A stretch of 6,293 bases of DNA from Boseongicola sp. SB0662_bin_57 (GTDB lineage Bacteria > Pseudomonadota > Alphaproteobacteria > Rhodobacterales > Rhodobacteraceae), in assembly GCA_009839535.1 (NCBI GenBank), contig VXPN01000037.1, positions 1 through 6,293 of the forward strand. The letters are read 5' to 3'. The position numbers were made by a program, and so were the translations under genes. Of the stretch, positions 1-5,741 are shown piece after piece. The notes under the pieces were generated by a model. It searched no databases. It saw only the letters and a program-made list of their open reading frames with translations, and was not told the origin of the DNA. How positions within the stretch are numbered: the stretch's first letter is position 1; the number at the start of each line of letters is the position of its first letter.

Positions 1-470
1 AGGCAAGGGACATGGCCATCGTCTCGCTCCTGGCCTGCACCGGCCTGCGGCGCTCCGAAGCCGCCGCGCTCGACTGGTCGCAGGTCGATGCGCAGCCGGA
101 CGGAAGCGGACGCCTGACGGTCACGCGGTCCAAGACCGACCAGGAGGGGGAAGGCGCGGTCGTTGCGATCACGAGCGTCGCGATGCGCGATCTTGAGCGC
201 TGGGCGGAACTGCAAGGCCGGGACCGTCAGGGATCGGTGTTCGGCCTGTCCGGTCGCCAGGTTTCCAGGCGCGTCGCCGCCGTGGCGAAGGCTGCCGGGC
301 TTGGCGAGGGGTTTTCCGGGCATTCCGGGCGTGTCGGCATGGCGGTCACGATGCTGCGCAACCAGGCTCCGAGCGCCACTATCATGCGGCAGGGGCGCTG
401 GAACTCGGAGCGGATGATCGGCAGGTATGGCCGCAACGAGACCGCTGGCGAGGCGTTGCGGTACTTATAG
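1..470 (+). CDS. Tyrosine recombinase/integrase, C-terminal catalytic part (5' end outside window)
   Basis: This is the catalytic domain of a tyrosine (phage-type) site-specific recombinase, which cuts and rejoins DNA at att or recombination sites through a covalent 3'-phosphotyrosine. Counting from the Met at position 12, the active-site set is visible: Arg13 in TGLRRSE, Lys41 in TRSKTD, His104 and Arg107 in GHSGR, Trp130 in GRWNS (Trp often replaces the second His) and Tyr139 in IGRYGR, nine residues after Trp130. The frame is open to base 1, and the residues before the first Met (ARD) fit the family, so the real start and the N-terminal core-binding domain lie upstream. The Met at 12 is internal. 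The stop is TAG at 468-470. The catalytic half appears intact. It may mobilise an island containing the downstream genes; its direct targets cannot be seen here. Confidence 0.93.
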   Translation, partial: ARDMAIVSLLACTGLRRSEAAALDWSQVDAQPDGSGRLTVTRSKTDQEGEGAVVAITSVAMRDLERWAELQGRDRQGSVFGLSGRQVSRRVAAVAKAAGLGEGFSGHSGRVGMAVTMLRNQAPSATIMRQGRWNSERMIGRYGRNETAGEALRYL

Positions 471-554
471 CGCCACCCGAAGCTCCTGTGCCGCGCCCTT
501 GGCCTTGGACGAAAGCGCCACGACAGGGCGGCGAACTTCTGGCCGAAAAACAAG

Positions 555-582
555 TTGACACGTCAGGGATCGAACCTGCAAG
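555..582 (+). promoter_or_regulatory. Predicted promoter of leader A and the first lipoprotein
   Basis: A perfect sigma70-type -35 box TTGACA lies at 555-560. A weak -10 candidate, TGCAAG, follows at 577-582 after a 16-nt spacer. The outer stem of the leader RNA starts 9 nt later at 592, so transcription would begin almost exactly at the stem. The minus-strand promoter of the second leader has the same spacer and the same 9-nt gap, which is the main support because the -10 box alone is poor. Confidence 0.5.
564..578 (-). other. tRNA T-arm-like hairpin, possible attachment-site remnant
   Basis: Read on the minus strand, this is a stem-loop with four G/C-rich pairs and the loop TTCGATC, matching the tRNA T-arm consensus GTTCRANYC. 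No D-arm, anticodon arm or full acceptor stem can be drawn around it, so it is not a tRNA gene. Tyrosine integrases often target tRNA 3' ends, and this sits about 95 bp after the integrase stop, so an att remnant is possible. Chance similarity inside a promoter spacer is equally possible. Confidence 0.2.
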
Positions 583-591
583 TTCCCGCTG

Positions 592-774
592 CCAACCATC
601 TCTTGAGTCCGGCCAATCCTGGGCCGGGCTACCCGCTGAATAAGCCATGTACCGGTGACGGGGTTGCTCCCGAAGCCTCGGCGAATAGGCGGGGACCTTT
701 CTTGACTCAAGAGATGTTGGCAACGGCCCGGCACCCGCCGGGCGGTCAAGCAACCAACCGGGGGAGAAAGCCCA
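592..774 (+). promoter_or_regulatory. Leader A: structured 5' UTR RNA, candidate cis-regulatory element
   Basis: This 183-nt leader precedes the first lipoprotein. The outer stem pairs 592-609 with 704-720: 17 base pairs interrupted by one bulged C at 597. The enclosed core can close as a junction through CCCGC (632-636) with GCGGG (689-693). Inside that are a GCC/GGT hairpin starting in GAATAAGCCATG (638-649), a hairpin CGGG/CCCG (659-672), and a second GAATA (683-687). After the outer stem comes a GC hairpin at 726-743 (7 bp, ACCC loop), then GCAACCAAC and the Shine-Dalgarno at 760-766. Core, hairpin and tail recur before the second lipoprotein on the minus strand, with different but still complementary upper stem sequence. 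No long U-tract follows the GC hairpin, so control of translation is more likely than intrinsic termination. I do not recognise the class, and the short leader reading frames are not conserved. Confidence 0.72.
720..746 (+). repeat. 27-nt segment identical in both leaders (copy A), containing a GC hairpin
   Basis: These 27 nt occur without change, inverted, at 5764-5790. They contain the perfect 7-bp stem GCCCGGC/GCCGGGC with an ACCC loop. Complete identity here contrasts with the diverged upper outer stem just upstream, which suggests either functional constraint or recent exchange between copies. Confidence 0.9.
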
Positions 775-1824
775 ATGACACGACATGGAACACTTGCCGC
801 AATGATTGCAGCAACCGCGCTTGTGACAGGATGCGGAGGAAGCGACGGCAACGGAGAGAGCATGACCGCTGCCGATCCTGGCTACTTCAACGACAAGAAC
901 GACAGCATGGCAACGCGGATCAGCAGCGCCAGAACCCTGGAAGACGCAACAACCTTCACGGCGAAAACCATTGGCACTGACCATACTTTTGGTGAAAGAC
1001 ACGCCTTGGCCGATGCACAGGACCTAACAGTTCAGATGTTCCGGGCATCAGCGGCGCAAAAAACGCCGCCTACTGTAGTAGTCACGCTGGACGGAGGCGA
1101 GGCAGTCACGTTCGGGCCGGAACATGCCGGAGACCGTGGCGACGGATATGCACCGGGAACGGGAAACTACCACATCCCGAACGAGGACGGTCGCGGCGGC
1201 GTATTCGCCGGAGATCAGAGAAAGTGGCTGTGGATGTGGGATGGCTATCCATTGGACCATGCAAACAACTTCGATTGGGGCGATTGGCTCGACGGCGAAT
1301 TTGATCCAAGGCCCCGCAAGTATCACATTGCCTTGGGATACTATCAAAATGGTTATCCGACAGACCTGCGCCGCGTGGCCGTCATTGGACTGGAAACCGC
1401 ACCGAGCGACATGCCGACCCACAATGTGCGAGCACTCTACGAAGGGCGGGTTCAGCTTGCAACATATCCGACCAACGGTGGCGACAGGACCGGCGACTAC
1501 GACGCCGAAATCGACCTCGTAGCCGACTTTTCGCGCAACAGCATTCATGGCACAATGTACGACTGGGAAAACGATGGCGAAGACCTTCCCGGATTGATCT
1601 ACAGCGTTGCTCCGGCGTCCATCACGGGAAACGGGTACACCACGTGGATGCAACCACATGACGACTGCAAAAGGTGCGCCCCGCTAGACCAGATGACATC
1701 GACTGTCGCCGGGAAATTCTATGGCCCGTATGCGGCGGAAACCGGCGGCACAATAACCGTTGCCTTTGATGGCGAAGACGGCCCGGAAATCGGAACGGGG
1801 GTCTTCTACACTGACCGGGACTGA
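775..1824 (+). CDS. Lipoprotein with TbpB-like (transferrin-binding-protein-like) C-terminal beta-barrel domain
   Basis: This is a 349-residue predicted outer-membrane lipoprotein. The start at 775 is supported by GGGGGAG eight bases upstream and by an immediate lipoprotein signal peptide with lipobox VTGC; Cys20 would be lipidated, and the following Gly does not suggest inner-membrane retention. A Gly/Asp/Ser-rich linker follows. Residues about 100-215 are Trp/Tyr/Asp-rich beta-type sequence. Residues about 215-347 resemble the TbpB B/D-type domain: ALYEGRVQLATY, a strand ending in DFSRNSIHGTM, then GKFYGPYAAETGG and a final GTGVFYTDRD. In the family this fold belongs to surface lipoproteins that bind host iron or haem proteins, and to many proteins of unknown ligand, so the ligand here is unknown. 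It is preceded by leader A and appears to be monocistronic. It is a distant paralogue of the lipoprotein at 4335-5741 over the C-terminal part. Two cysteines (298, 301) form a CKRC motif. Confidence 0.88.
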   Translation: MTRHGTLAAMIAATALVTGCGGSDGNGESMTAADPGYFNDKNDSMATRISSARTLEDATTFTAKTIGTDHTFGERHALADAQDLTVQMFRASAAQKTPPTVVVTLDGGEAVTFGPEHAGDRGDGYAPGTGNYHIPNEDGRGGVFAGDQRKWLWMWDGYPLDHANNFDWGDWLDGEFDPRPRKYHIALGYYQNGYPTDLRRVAVIGLETAPSDMPTHNVRALYEGRVQLATYPTNGGDRTGDYDAEIDLVADFSRNSIHGTMYDWENDGEDLPGLIYSVAPASITGNGYTTWMQPHDDCKRCAPLDQMTSTVAGKFYGPYAAETGGTITVAFDGEDGPEIGTGVFYTDRD

Positions 1825-1826
1825 AC

Positions 1827-1925
1827 TTCCGAACACAACACGGAATGCGGACATTCAAGGGGCGGCAATGGCCGCTGCAAGCATGACATGCATCAACAGG
1901 CCGGGCGGCACGTGTTCACCCGCCC
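1827..1925. terminator. Hairpin cluster between convergent genes, possible bidirectional termination region
   Basis: Three short stem-loops follow each other between the convergent genes: TTCCG/CGGAA (1827-1845), GCGGC/GCCGC with an AATG loop (1862-1875), and GGGCGG/CCGCCC (1903-1925), which overlaps the end of the minus-strand gene. None has a T-run, so intrinsic termination is doubtful. Position between convergent genes is the main argument. Confidence 0.25.
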
Positions 1926-2251
1926 AACATCCAGCCGACTGCCGCGATCACTGCGGCGGCGGTGGCGGAATTCAGGGCTAGGCCGACAACTACGATGCGC
2001 ACGGTCAGGCGGGTTTCCAGCGAGGCCATGTCGCTGCGCAGGCCCGCCATGTCGTTCCGCAGTTCGCTGCGCAGGTCCGCCATGTCGCTGCGCAGTTCGC
2101 CACGAAGTTCCGACAGGTCGGCCTTGGTCGCCACCCCGCCGGTCACGCCGTCCTTGATCGCGGTGGTGATCGCGGCGGCCTGGCGTTCCTCTATGCCGCT
2201 CTCGCGGAGGAGCCGGGCCGTGGCCAGGGTGTCGAATGCAGCGTCTGCCAT
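1916..2251 (-). CDS. Small coiled-coil protein with C-terminal membrane anchor, DUF1640-like
   Basis: This 111-residue protein starts MADAAFDTLATARLL and continues with ESGIEERQAAAI, an N-terminus typical of DUF1640/CCDC90-like bacterial coiled-coil proteins. Residues about 42-82 are a charged coiled coil built from repeated units such as ELRSDMADLRS and ELRNDMAGLRS; the repetition is also visible in the DNA between about 2010 and 2110. Residues about 85-109 form one hydrophobic membrane segment. I chose the Met at 2251 over a longer start at 2287 because it has AAGGA seven bases upstream and begins the conserved N-terminus. Such genes are frequent near phage or mobile elements, but their function is unknown. 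It is transcribed towards the first lipoprotein and probably stands alone. Confidence 0.8.
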   Translation of the reverse strand: MADAAFDTLATARLLRESGIEERQAAAITTAIKDGVTGGVATKADLSELRGELRSDMADLRSELRNDMAGLRSDMASLETRLTVRIVVVGLALNSATAAAVIAAVGWMLGG

Positions 2252-2623
2252 GCCGCAATCCTTACCGGATATTGCCCCGTTCGTCAAAGACTGACTTGCG
2301 CAAGCCGTGGCACCAGGTCGTCACCCTGCGCCCGGAGGAATACGCGGTTGCGCTTACTTAAGATGGCGGGTGACTTTCTGACATAACGCCTGCCGCTATT
2401 TCAGAAACTTTCCGAAGGTTCAGGAAAAGGACGGCGCTTCGTGCAACACCACCCCTTTCCCTTCCCGCATCATGTCATGAACTAGGCTGCCATACCCGCA
2501 GGCATGGCCATGGGCGACAACGACCACACAGATCGCTTGCTTCGCTACTTGATGGGACATTGAAGCAGGAGGCCAAAGCCCCCTTTTGACTTAAAGACGA
2601 AGGTGCGCAGACCCCTTCAAAAT
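2252..2623. other. Gene-poor stretch with a possible short gene remnant
   Basis: I find no convincing gene here. The left end must contain the promoter of the minus-strand coiled-coil gene, but no clear -35/-10 pair is visible. A 10-bp palindrome, CTTGCGCAAG, lies at 2295-2304. On the plus strand, 2296-2361 encodes LRKPWHQVVTLRPEE and then a stop. This resembles the N-terminus of large DUF499-type ATPases as I remember them, so a decayed gene start is possible. The remainder (2362-2598) shows nothing recognisable. Confidence 0.4.
2599..2618 (-). terminator. Weak terminator-like hairpin after the exported-protein operon
   Basis: GAAGG pairs with CCTTC across a 10-nt loop, starting 5 nt after the TAA of the last operon gene on the minus strand and followed by GTCTTTAA. 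The T-run is short and the stem only 5 bp, so this is a tentative call based mainly on position. Confidence 0.3.
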
Positions 2624-3469
2624 TTACGGCGTCGGATACATTAGTCGGGTTGCAAGGCAAGCGAGCATTGTGTGTGTGATCCTGTCGGCGCTGCCCACAG
2701 GGGCAGAGTATCCCTTGCCATCACTTGATCCGAACACAGAGTAGATTTGACCAAGGAATAGCGGAACACAGATTGATTCCCAAAAGCCCGTACCCGTAGT
2801 AGAACCCTCCTGCACCTCGCCCGTAAAAGAACCCCTCTCCTCCACTGTGCTCGTAGTAGAACTCGCGTGCACCGGACAGGAGCCGGAGTATAAGCAGTCC
2901 TTGAGTTTTTCGACCTGATCCGGGCTGGCGTAGGGGTGGGAAAGGCCATTATATTCAGAAAGCTCACGATATTTCTCATGCAGATCATCTTCCTGCTCAA
3001 ATTGCTTCTCGTACCACTCGACAAATGCTTTGAATTTGTCGGCATTCATGTCAGACATGAATGAGGATGGGGAATCTTGGGTCATTGCCTCCCACGCTTC
3101 CCTAAATGCTTCGTGTTCCTTCTCTGCTTTCTCTGCTGTACTCTCACCCGACTTCTCAAGTTCGACAGCGGGGCCGAAAACGAAATTCCAAAATCCCAGA
3201 ATTGCTTTCAGATCGGCGTCGTCAAGGTCCGCCCAGGGTGAACGCAATTGATCGGCATCTGGCCGTTGCATCGCATTTGTCGTCGCTGCGGCTGCATGGC
3301 ACACGACATCGCTGTCTGCATCGCACCGGACGATCCACGCTGCGACTGCCTTGCAGACTTCGCCGCCTGCATTGCAAAGCGATATCGATACCAGTTTTTC
3401 ATTGCCAAAGGCGGGGGGTGCGAAGGTGAATGCAGCGATGAAAGTGGCTGCCAGGGTCGTCTTGGTCAT
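2624..3469 (-). CDS. Exported protein of unknown function, helical with Ser/Thr/Gly repeats
   Basis: This is the last gene of the minus-strand operon, 281 residues. The start at 3469 has GGAGG eight bases upstream and opens a signal peptide (MTKTTLAATF onward, hydrophobic, then PPAFG-NEK), so the mature protein should be periplasmic or secreted. A longer frame beginning at 3517 overlaps the upstream stop as ATGA but lacks a ribosome site and would bury the signal peptide. Residues 32-57 hold four cysteines (32, 39, 49, 57). Residues 80-190 are Glu/Lys/Trp-rich and probably helical, and Cys192/Cys198 follow. Residues 204-228 are a three-unit repeat (STTSTVEERG, SFTGEVQEG, STTGTG). A hydrophobic tail contains Cys234 and Cys271, giving eight cysteines in all, compatible with disulphides. 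I do not recognise the family. It lies 47 nt after the preceding gene. Confidence 0.78.
   Translation of the reverse strand: MTKTTLAATFIAAFTFAPPAFGNEKLVSISLCNAGGEVCKAVAAWIVRCDADSDVVCHAAAATTNAMQRPDADQLRSPWADLDDADLKAILGFWNFVFGPAVELEKSGESTAEKAEKEHEAFREAWEAMTQDSPSSFMSDMNADKFKAFVEWYEKQFEQEDDLHEKYRELSEYNGLSHPYASPDQVEKLKDCLYSGSCPVHASSTTSTVEERGSFTGEVQEGSTTGTGFWESICVPLFLGQIYSVFGSSDGKGYSAPVGSADRITHTMLACLATRLMYPTP
2786..2860 (-). repeat. Three imperfect in-frame coding repeats of 27-30 bp
   Basis: On the plus strand the motif CGTA(GT/AA)AGAAC recurs starting at 2795, 2822 and 2852, giving periods of 27 and 30 bp. The units stay in frame with the minus-strand gene and encode S(T/F)T-containing units of 9-10 residues. 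This looks like a small expandable tandem repeat in a linker. Confidence 0.7.
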
Positions 3470-3516
3470 TGGGTTCCTCCGTAATCGCGTTGATTTCCGT
3501 ACAACGCTTTGCTTCA

Positions 3517-3969
3517 TCAGTCAGAGAGAGTTTGCATGATTCTGACTCTGCCGAAAGTCGCGTCCTCAAGCCTGTAGATGATTTCGTCGTCTGTTTCCGA
3601 GACGGGCAAAAATAGCACTTCACCCTGCTTTTCCGCAGCAATTCCGAAAACGGTGTCACGCCGGTTCATGCCGTATTGCCTGAGGATTCTTCGGGCATTT
3701 TCAAGCCTCGCGACAACTTCTTCATCCTCACCAGCCCAAGCCGATATCCAACGTGGCGGGCAACTTGGCAGGTCTGGAGGACACATCGTGGCATTGCCCG
3801 CCGCGAGTCCATCAAACGGGCAGCATCCAACGGGGAAGTTGGGGAATGCTGTGGTTTCGCCTGTGTCCAGGTTCTGACATTGCATCGGGGCGGTATTCAA
3901 TTCCTGTGCGTTGGCGACCGTTGCAAAGATTGTCGCGATGATAGCATTGGCGGTGAGTGCTTTTTTCAT
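3517..3969 (-). CDS. Small exported protein of unknown function, cysteine-containing N-terminal region
   Basis: This is the third operon gene, 150 residues. The start at 3969 begins MKKALTANAII and gives a clean signal peptide ending VANA before QEL, an AxA-type site. GAGG lies upstream, inside the 13-nt gap after the previous stop; a longer start at 4164 would run through the neighbouring gene in another frame. The mature N-terminus has five cysteines (31, 49, 50, 63, 70) in a Pro-rich stretch with VGCCPFDG and MCPPDLPSCPP. Residues 75-150 are an acidic mixed alpha/beta segment containing RRILRQYGM and GEVLFLPVSETDD. The odd number of cysteines leaves one free for a partner or metal. No family recognised. 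Tight spacing implies co-transcription with the lipoprotein and the ten-cysteine protein. Confidence 0.78.
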   Translation of the reverse strand: MKKALTANAIIATIFATVANAQELNTAPMQCQNLDTGETTAFPNFPVGCCPFDGLAAGNATMCPPDLPSCPPRWISAWAGEDEEVVARLENARRILRQYGMNRRDTVFGIAAEKQGEVLFLPVSETDDEIIYRLEDATFGRVRIMQTLSD

Positions 3970-3982
3970 TTCAGGCCTCGGT

Positions 3983-4321
3983 TTAGCAGTATTGAGGAAA
4001 GAGATTGCACAACGGGTCCGGGCGCTGGGTATGGCAAAGACTAGGATAGTGGTCGCACAGCGCGTCCAATGTTTGGAACTGGACCTGGCATGTTCGCTCG
4101 GTTGAGAAGCCCTCGTAACTAATGCCTTTCCGGTAGATTGGGCGTAGTCGGCAGAATTGGCCAATTAAGCAATCTTCGTCTTGCTGGCATTCCATCTCTA
4201 TCTCGGCTACCATACAGGAGAGGCTGGTGCAAGATAGAGGGAAGCCCTGATCCTGAGGATTTGCTGCGGTTGTGAGAGCAACGAGGGCAACGAGAATGGC
4301 AATTGTTCGTAGTGTTCGCAT
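3983..4321 (-). CDS. Small exported ten-cysteine protein
   Basis: This is the second operon gene, 112 residues. The start at 4321 follows a strong GGAGG that overlaps the end of the lipoprotein gene (13-nt gap), so the two are probably translated from one message. A signal peptide (MRTLRTIAILVALVALTTAA) precedes a mature chain with cysteines at 31, 36, 45, 51, 57, 78, 89, 96, 105 and 112, the last residue being Cys. The segment ECQQDEDCLIGQFC has the C-x5-C-x5-C pattern with a D-x-DC core seen in small disulphide-rich modules of extracellular proteins. Ten cysteines suggest up to five disulphides formed in the periplasm. No known family matched; a surface partner of the lipoprotein is inferred only from the operon. 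Confidence 0.78.
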   Translation of the reverse strand: MRTLRTIAILVALVALTTAANPQDQGFPLSCTSLSCMVAEIEMECQQDEDCLIGQFCRLRPIYRKGISYEGFSTERTCQVQFQTLDALCDHYPSLCHTQRPDPLCNLFPQYC

Positions 4322-4334
4322 TGGATTTGCCTCC

Positions 4335-5741
4335 TCATTCTTGCTTGCCGACGCCGAACCAGCCGATGCCTGCGTAGCTTTGGCCGTTCGGCTCAGTGGC
4401 CTCAGCCGTGGCATTGAGAACGCTAATCGTGCCGACCACGGCATTCGCGTCAGGCCCCCAGAACGAGGCATCATAGCTGGCTGTGACTGCGTTGTCCGGG
4501 TCGTCGCTTGAAAAGGCAAAGTCGCCAGAAAATCCATCGGCGGTGAACGACGTTGCAGGTATGGTCAAAGTGCCGTCGTAACTGACATTGGCGTCTTCGT
4601 CCCGAAAGCCGGTGATGTTGCCGGAAATCGTGGAGTCGGCGAAATTCGCGGTCAACGTGATCCCCTCACGTGACCGGAGTCTTACGCGGTCGTCCGAGTT
4701 CCAGTCGAAGTCGTCAAATGACTTTGTGAGCAGTTCCATCGCCGCGAACCCTCCCTGATAGGTGGCAGTCATGCCGTTCATGCGGCTGAAGTCCAACGTC
4801 GGGTTGCCGATCACGACAAAAGTCCGCAGTTCTGGATTCGTGCCGTGTTCATGGAACTCGGCGTCCCTTGCCGCCTTGAAGACCGCGAAGTGTTCACCAC
4901 GGCTGTGTCCGGCATCCAACTCCTCATGGCTTGTGCTCCAGAATGAGACGCTCATATCGTGCTCGTCCGGGTCGTCATCGTGCTCCTGGATGTAATTTGC
5001 GTCCAAGCCCCACGATGTGCGTTGGTCTCGCGTGAAAGTGTGTTCCAGGCCGTCCAGCATCACGACGTATTCGCCGTCTTTGGTGCGCCTCATGCTGAAT
5101 TCGACGGGATCAATGACGTTGCTTGTCCCCTCAGGAAAGTCCAGTCGCATTGCCGCGACGTTGCGGGCGGTCAGGGTCTCCCCGTCGTAAAGGAGCGCAC
5201 CCGCATCCCAAGCCGCTTCCCCCACAGACCATCCAGTCAAGTTGTCCGGGTTTTCACCATCCGACCATCGATAGACGCCGTTCAACTCGTATACGGTGCG
5301 GCATCCGATTTCGTCGTCTGAACCCCTCTGGCATTGCTGTCCGTTCGCAAACCACCAGTCCAGATTTGATTCCCAGCCGCCTTCGCTTTCAAAGCGTCCC
5401 TTTGCGCTCCGGGAGTGTACGGTTCCGTCCGGCCTGAAGGTCCATAGCCATCCCTGCCCGTCCGGTGTCGCCCCGGAGTTGACGCCGCCCACATTGCGCA
5501 ACCTCTTGCCGACAATCTCTGATCTGAAGTCGCTTTCGGTCAGCTTCCGCGCTCCAAGCGCCTCCAGGTCGGCGACGGTGCTTGTTCGATAGATGGTGTC
5601 GCTGTCCGGCAAGTCCGGCGTCTGCATCGTAGGCTGGCCGGTTTCGTCCTTGCTGGTTCCGCCGCCATTTCCACCGCCGCCGCATCCTGCGAGCATTGCG
5701 GATGTCGCCAAGACCGTAGCAAGAATTTTCCATTGTGTCAT
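4335..5741 (-). CDS. Large lipoprotein with TbpB-like C-terminal domain, first gene of exported-protein operon
   Basis: This is a 468-residue predicted outer-membrane lipoprotein. I chose the start at 5741 because GGGGGA lies four bases upstream and MTQWKILATV opens a lipoprotein signal peptide with lipobox LAGC (Cys20), followed by a Gly-rich linker; an upstream start at 5828 would place the leader RNA inside the gene. Residues about 72-160 form a separate Trp/Gly-rich domain (GWLWTFRPDGT, GGWESNLDWW, Cys137 and Cys147) resembling small lipocalin-like or DUF995-like sheets. Residues about 190-310 contain VVMLDGLEHTF and TFVVIGNPT, matching VVTLDGGEAVTF and VAVIGLET in the first lipoprotein. 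Residues about 323-466 are the TbpB B/D-like barrel: ATYQGGFAAMELL, ITLTANFADSTISGNITG, SFWGPDANAVVGTIS and a terminal GIGWFGVG. The ligand is unknown. It is expressed behind leader B and followed by three exported proteins. Confidence 0.87.
   Translation of the reverse strand: MTQWKILATVLATSAMLAGCGGGGNGGGTSKDETGQPTMQTPDLPDSDTIYRTSTVADLEALGARKLTESDFRSEIVGKRLRNVGGVNSGATPDGQGWLWTFRPDGTVHSRSAKGRFESEGGWESNLDWWFANGQQCQRGSDDEIGCRTVYELNGVYRWSDGENPDNLTGWSVGEAAWDAGALLYDGETLTARNVAAMRLDFPEGTSNVIDPVEFSMRRTKDGEYVVMLDGLEHTFTRDQRTSWGLDANYIQEHDDDPDEHDMSVSFWSTSHEELDAGHSRGEHFAVFKAARDAEFHEHGTNPELRTFVVIGNPTLDFSRMNGMTATYQGGFAAMELLTKSFDDFDWNSDDRVRLRSREGITLTANFADSTISGNITGFRDEDANVSYDGTLTIPATSFTADGFSGDFAFSSDDPDNAVTASYDASFWGPDANAVVGTISVLNATAEATEPNGQSYAGIGWFGVGKQE

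Noticed and set aside
647..658. Short upstream ORF (ATG-TAC-CGG-TGA) in leader A as a translational attenuator
   Set aside because: The same ATG in leader B reads through into a long frame without an early stop, and neither has a ribosome site, so a uORF is not conserved; the ATG is part of the conserved RNA core.
592..720. Retron msr-msd RNA (long outer inverted repeat)
   Set aside because: No reverse transcriptase gene is present, and the element sits directly at the ribosome sites of two lipoprotein genes.
726..743. GC hairpin in the leader as an intrinsic terminator
   Set aside because: Stable stem, but no U-run follows in either copy; the sequence goes on to CAAGCAACC or TCGGCAACC and then the SD.
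555..980. Open frame covering leader A and running into the lipoprotein gene in another frame
   Set aside because: It starts at the TTG of the -35 box, has no ribosome site, and covers a region better explained as structured RNA; its 3' half is a shadow of the lipoprotein gene.
3470..3517. Longer start of the 281-residue protein at 3517 (ATGA overlap with the upstream stop)
   Set aside because: It has no Shine-Dalgarno and adds a basic segment before the signal peptide, while the Met at 3469 has GGAGG at good spacing.
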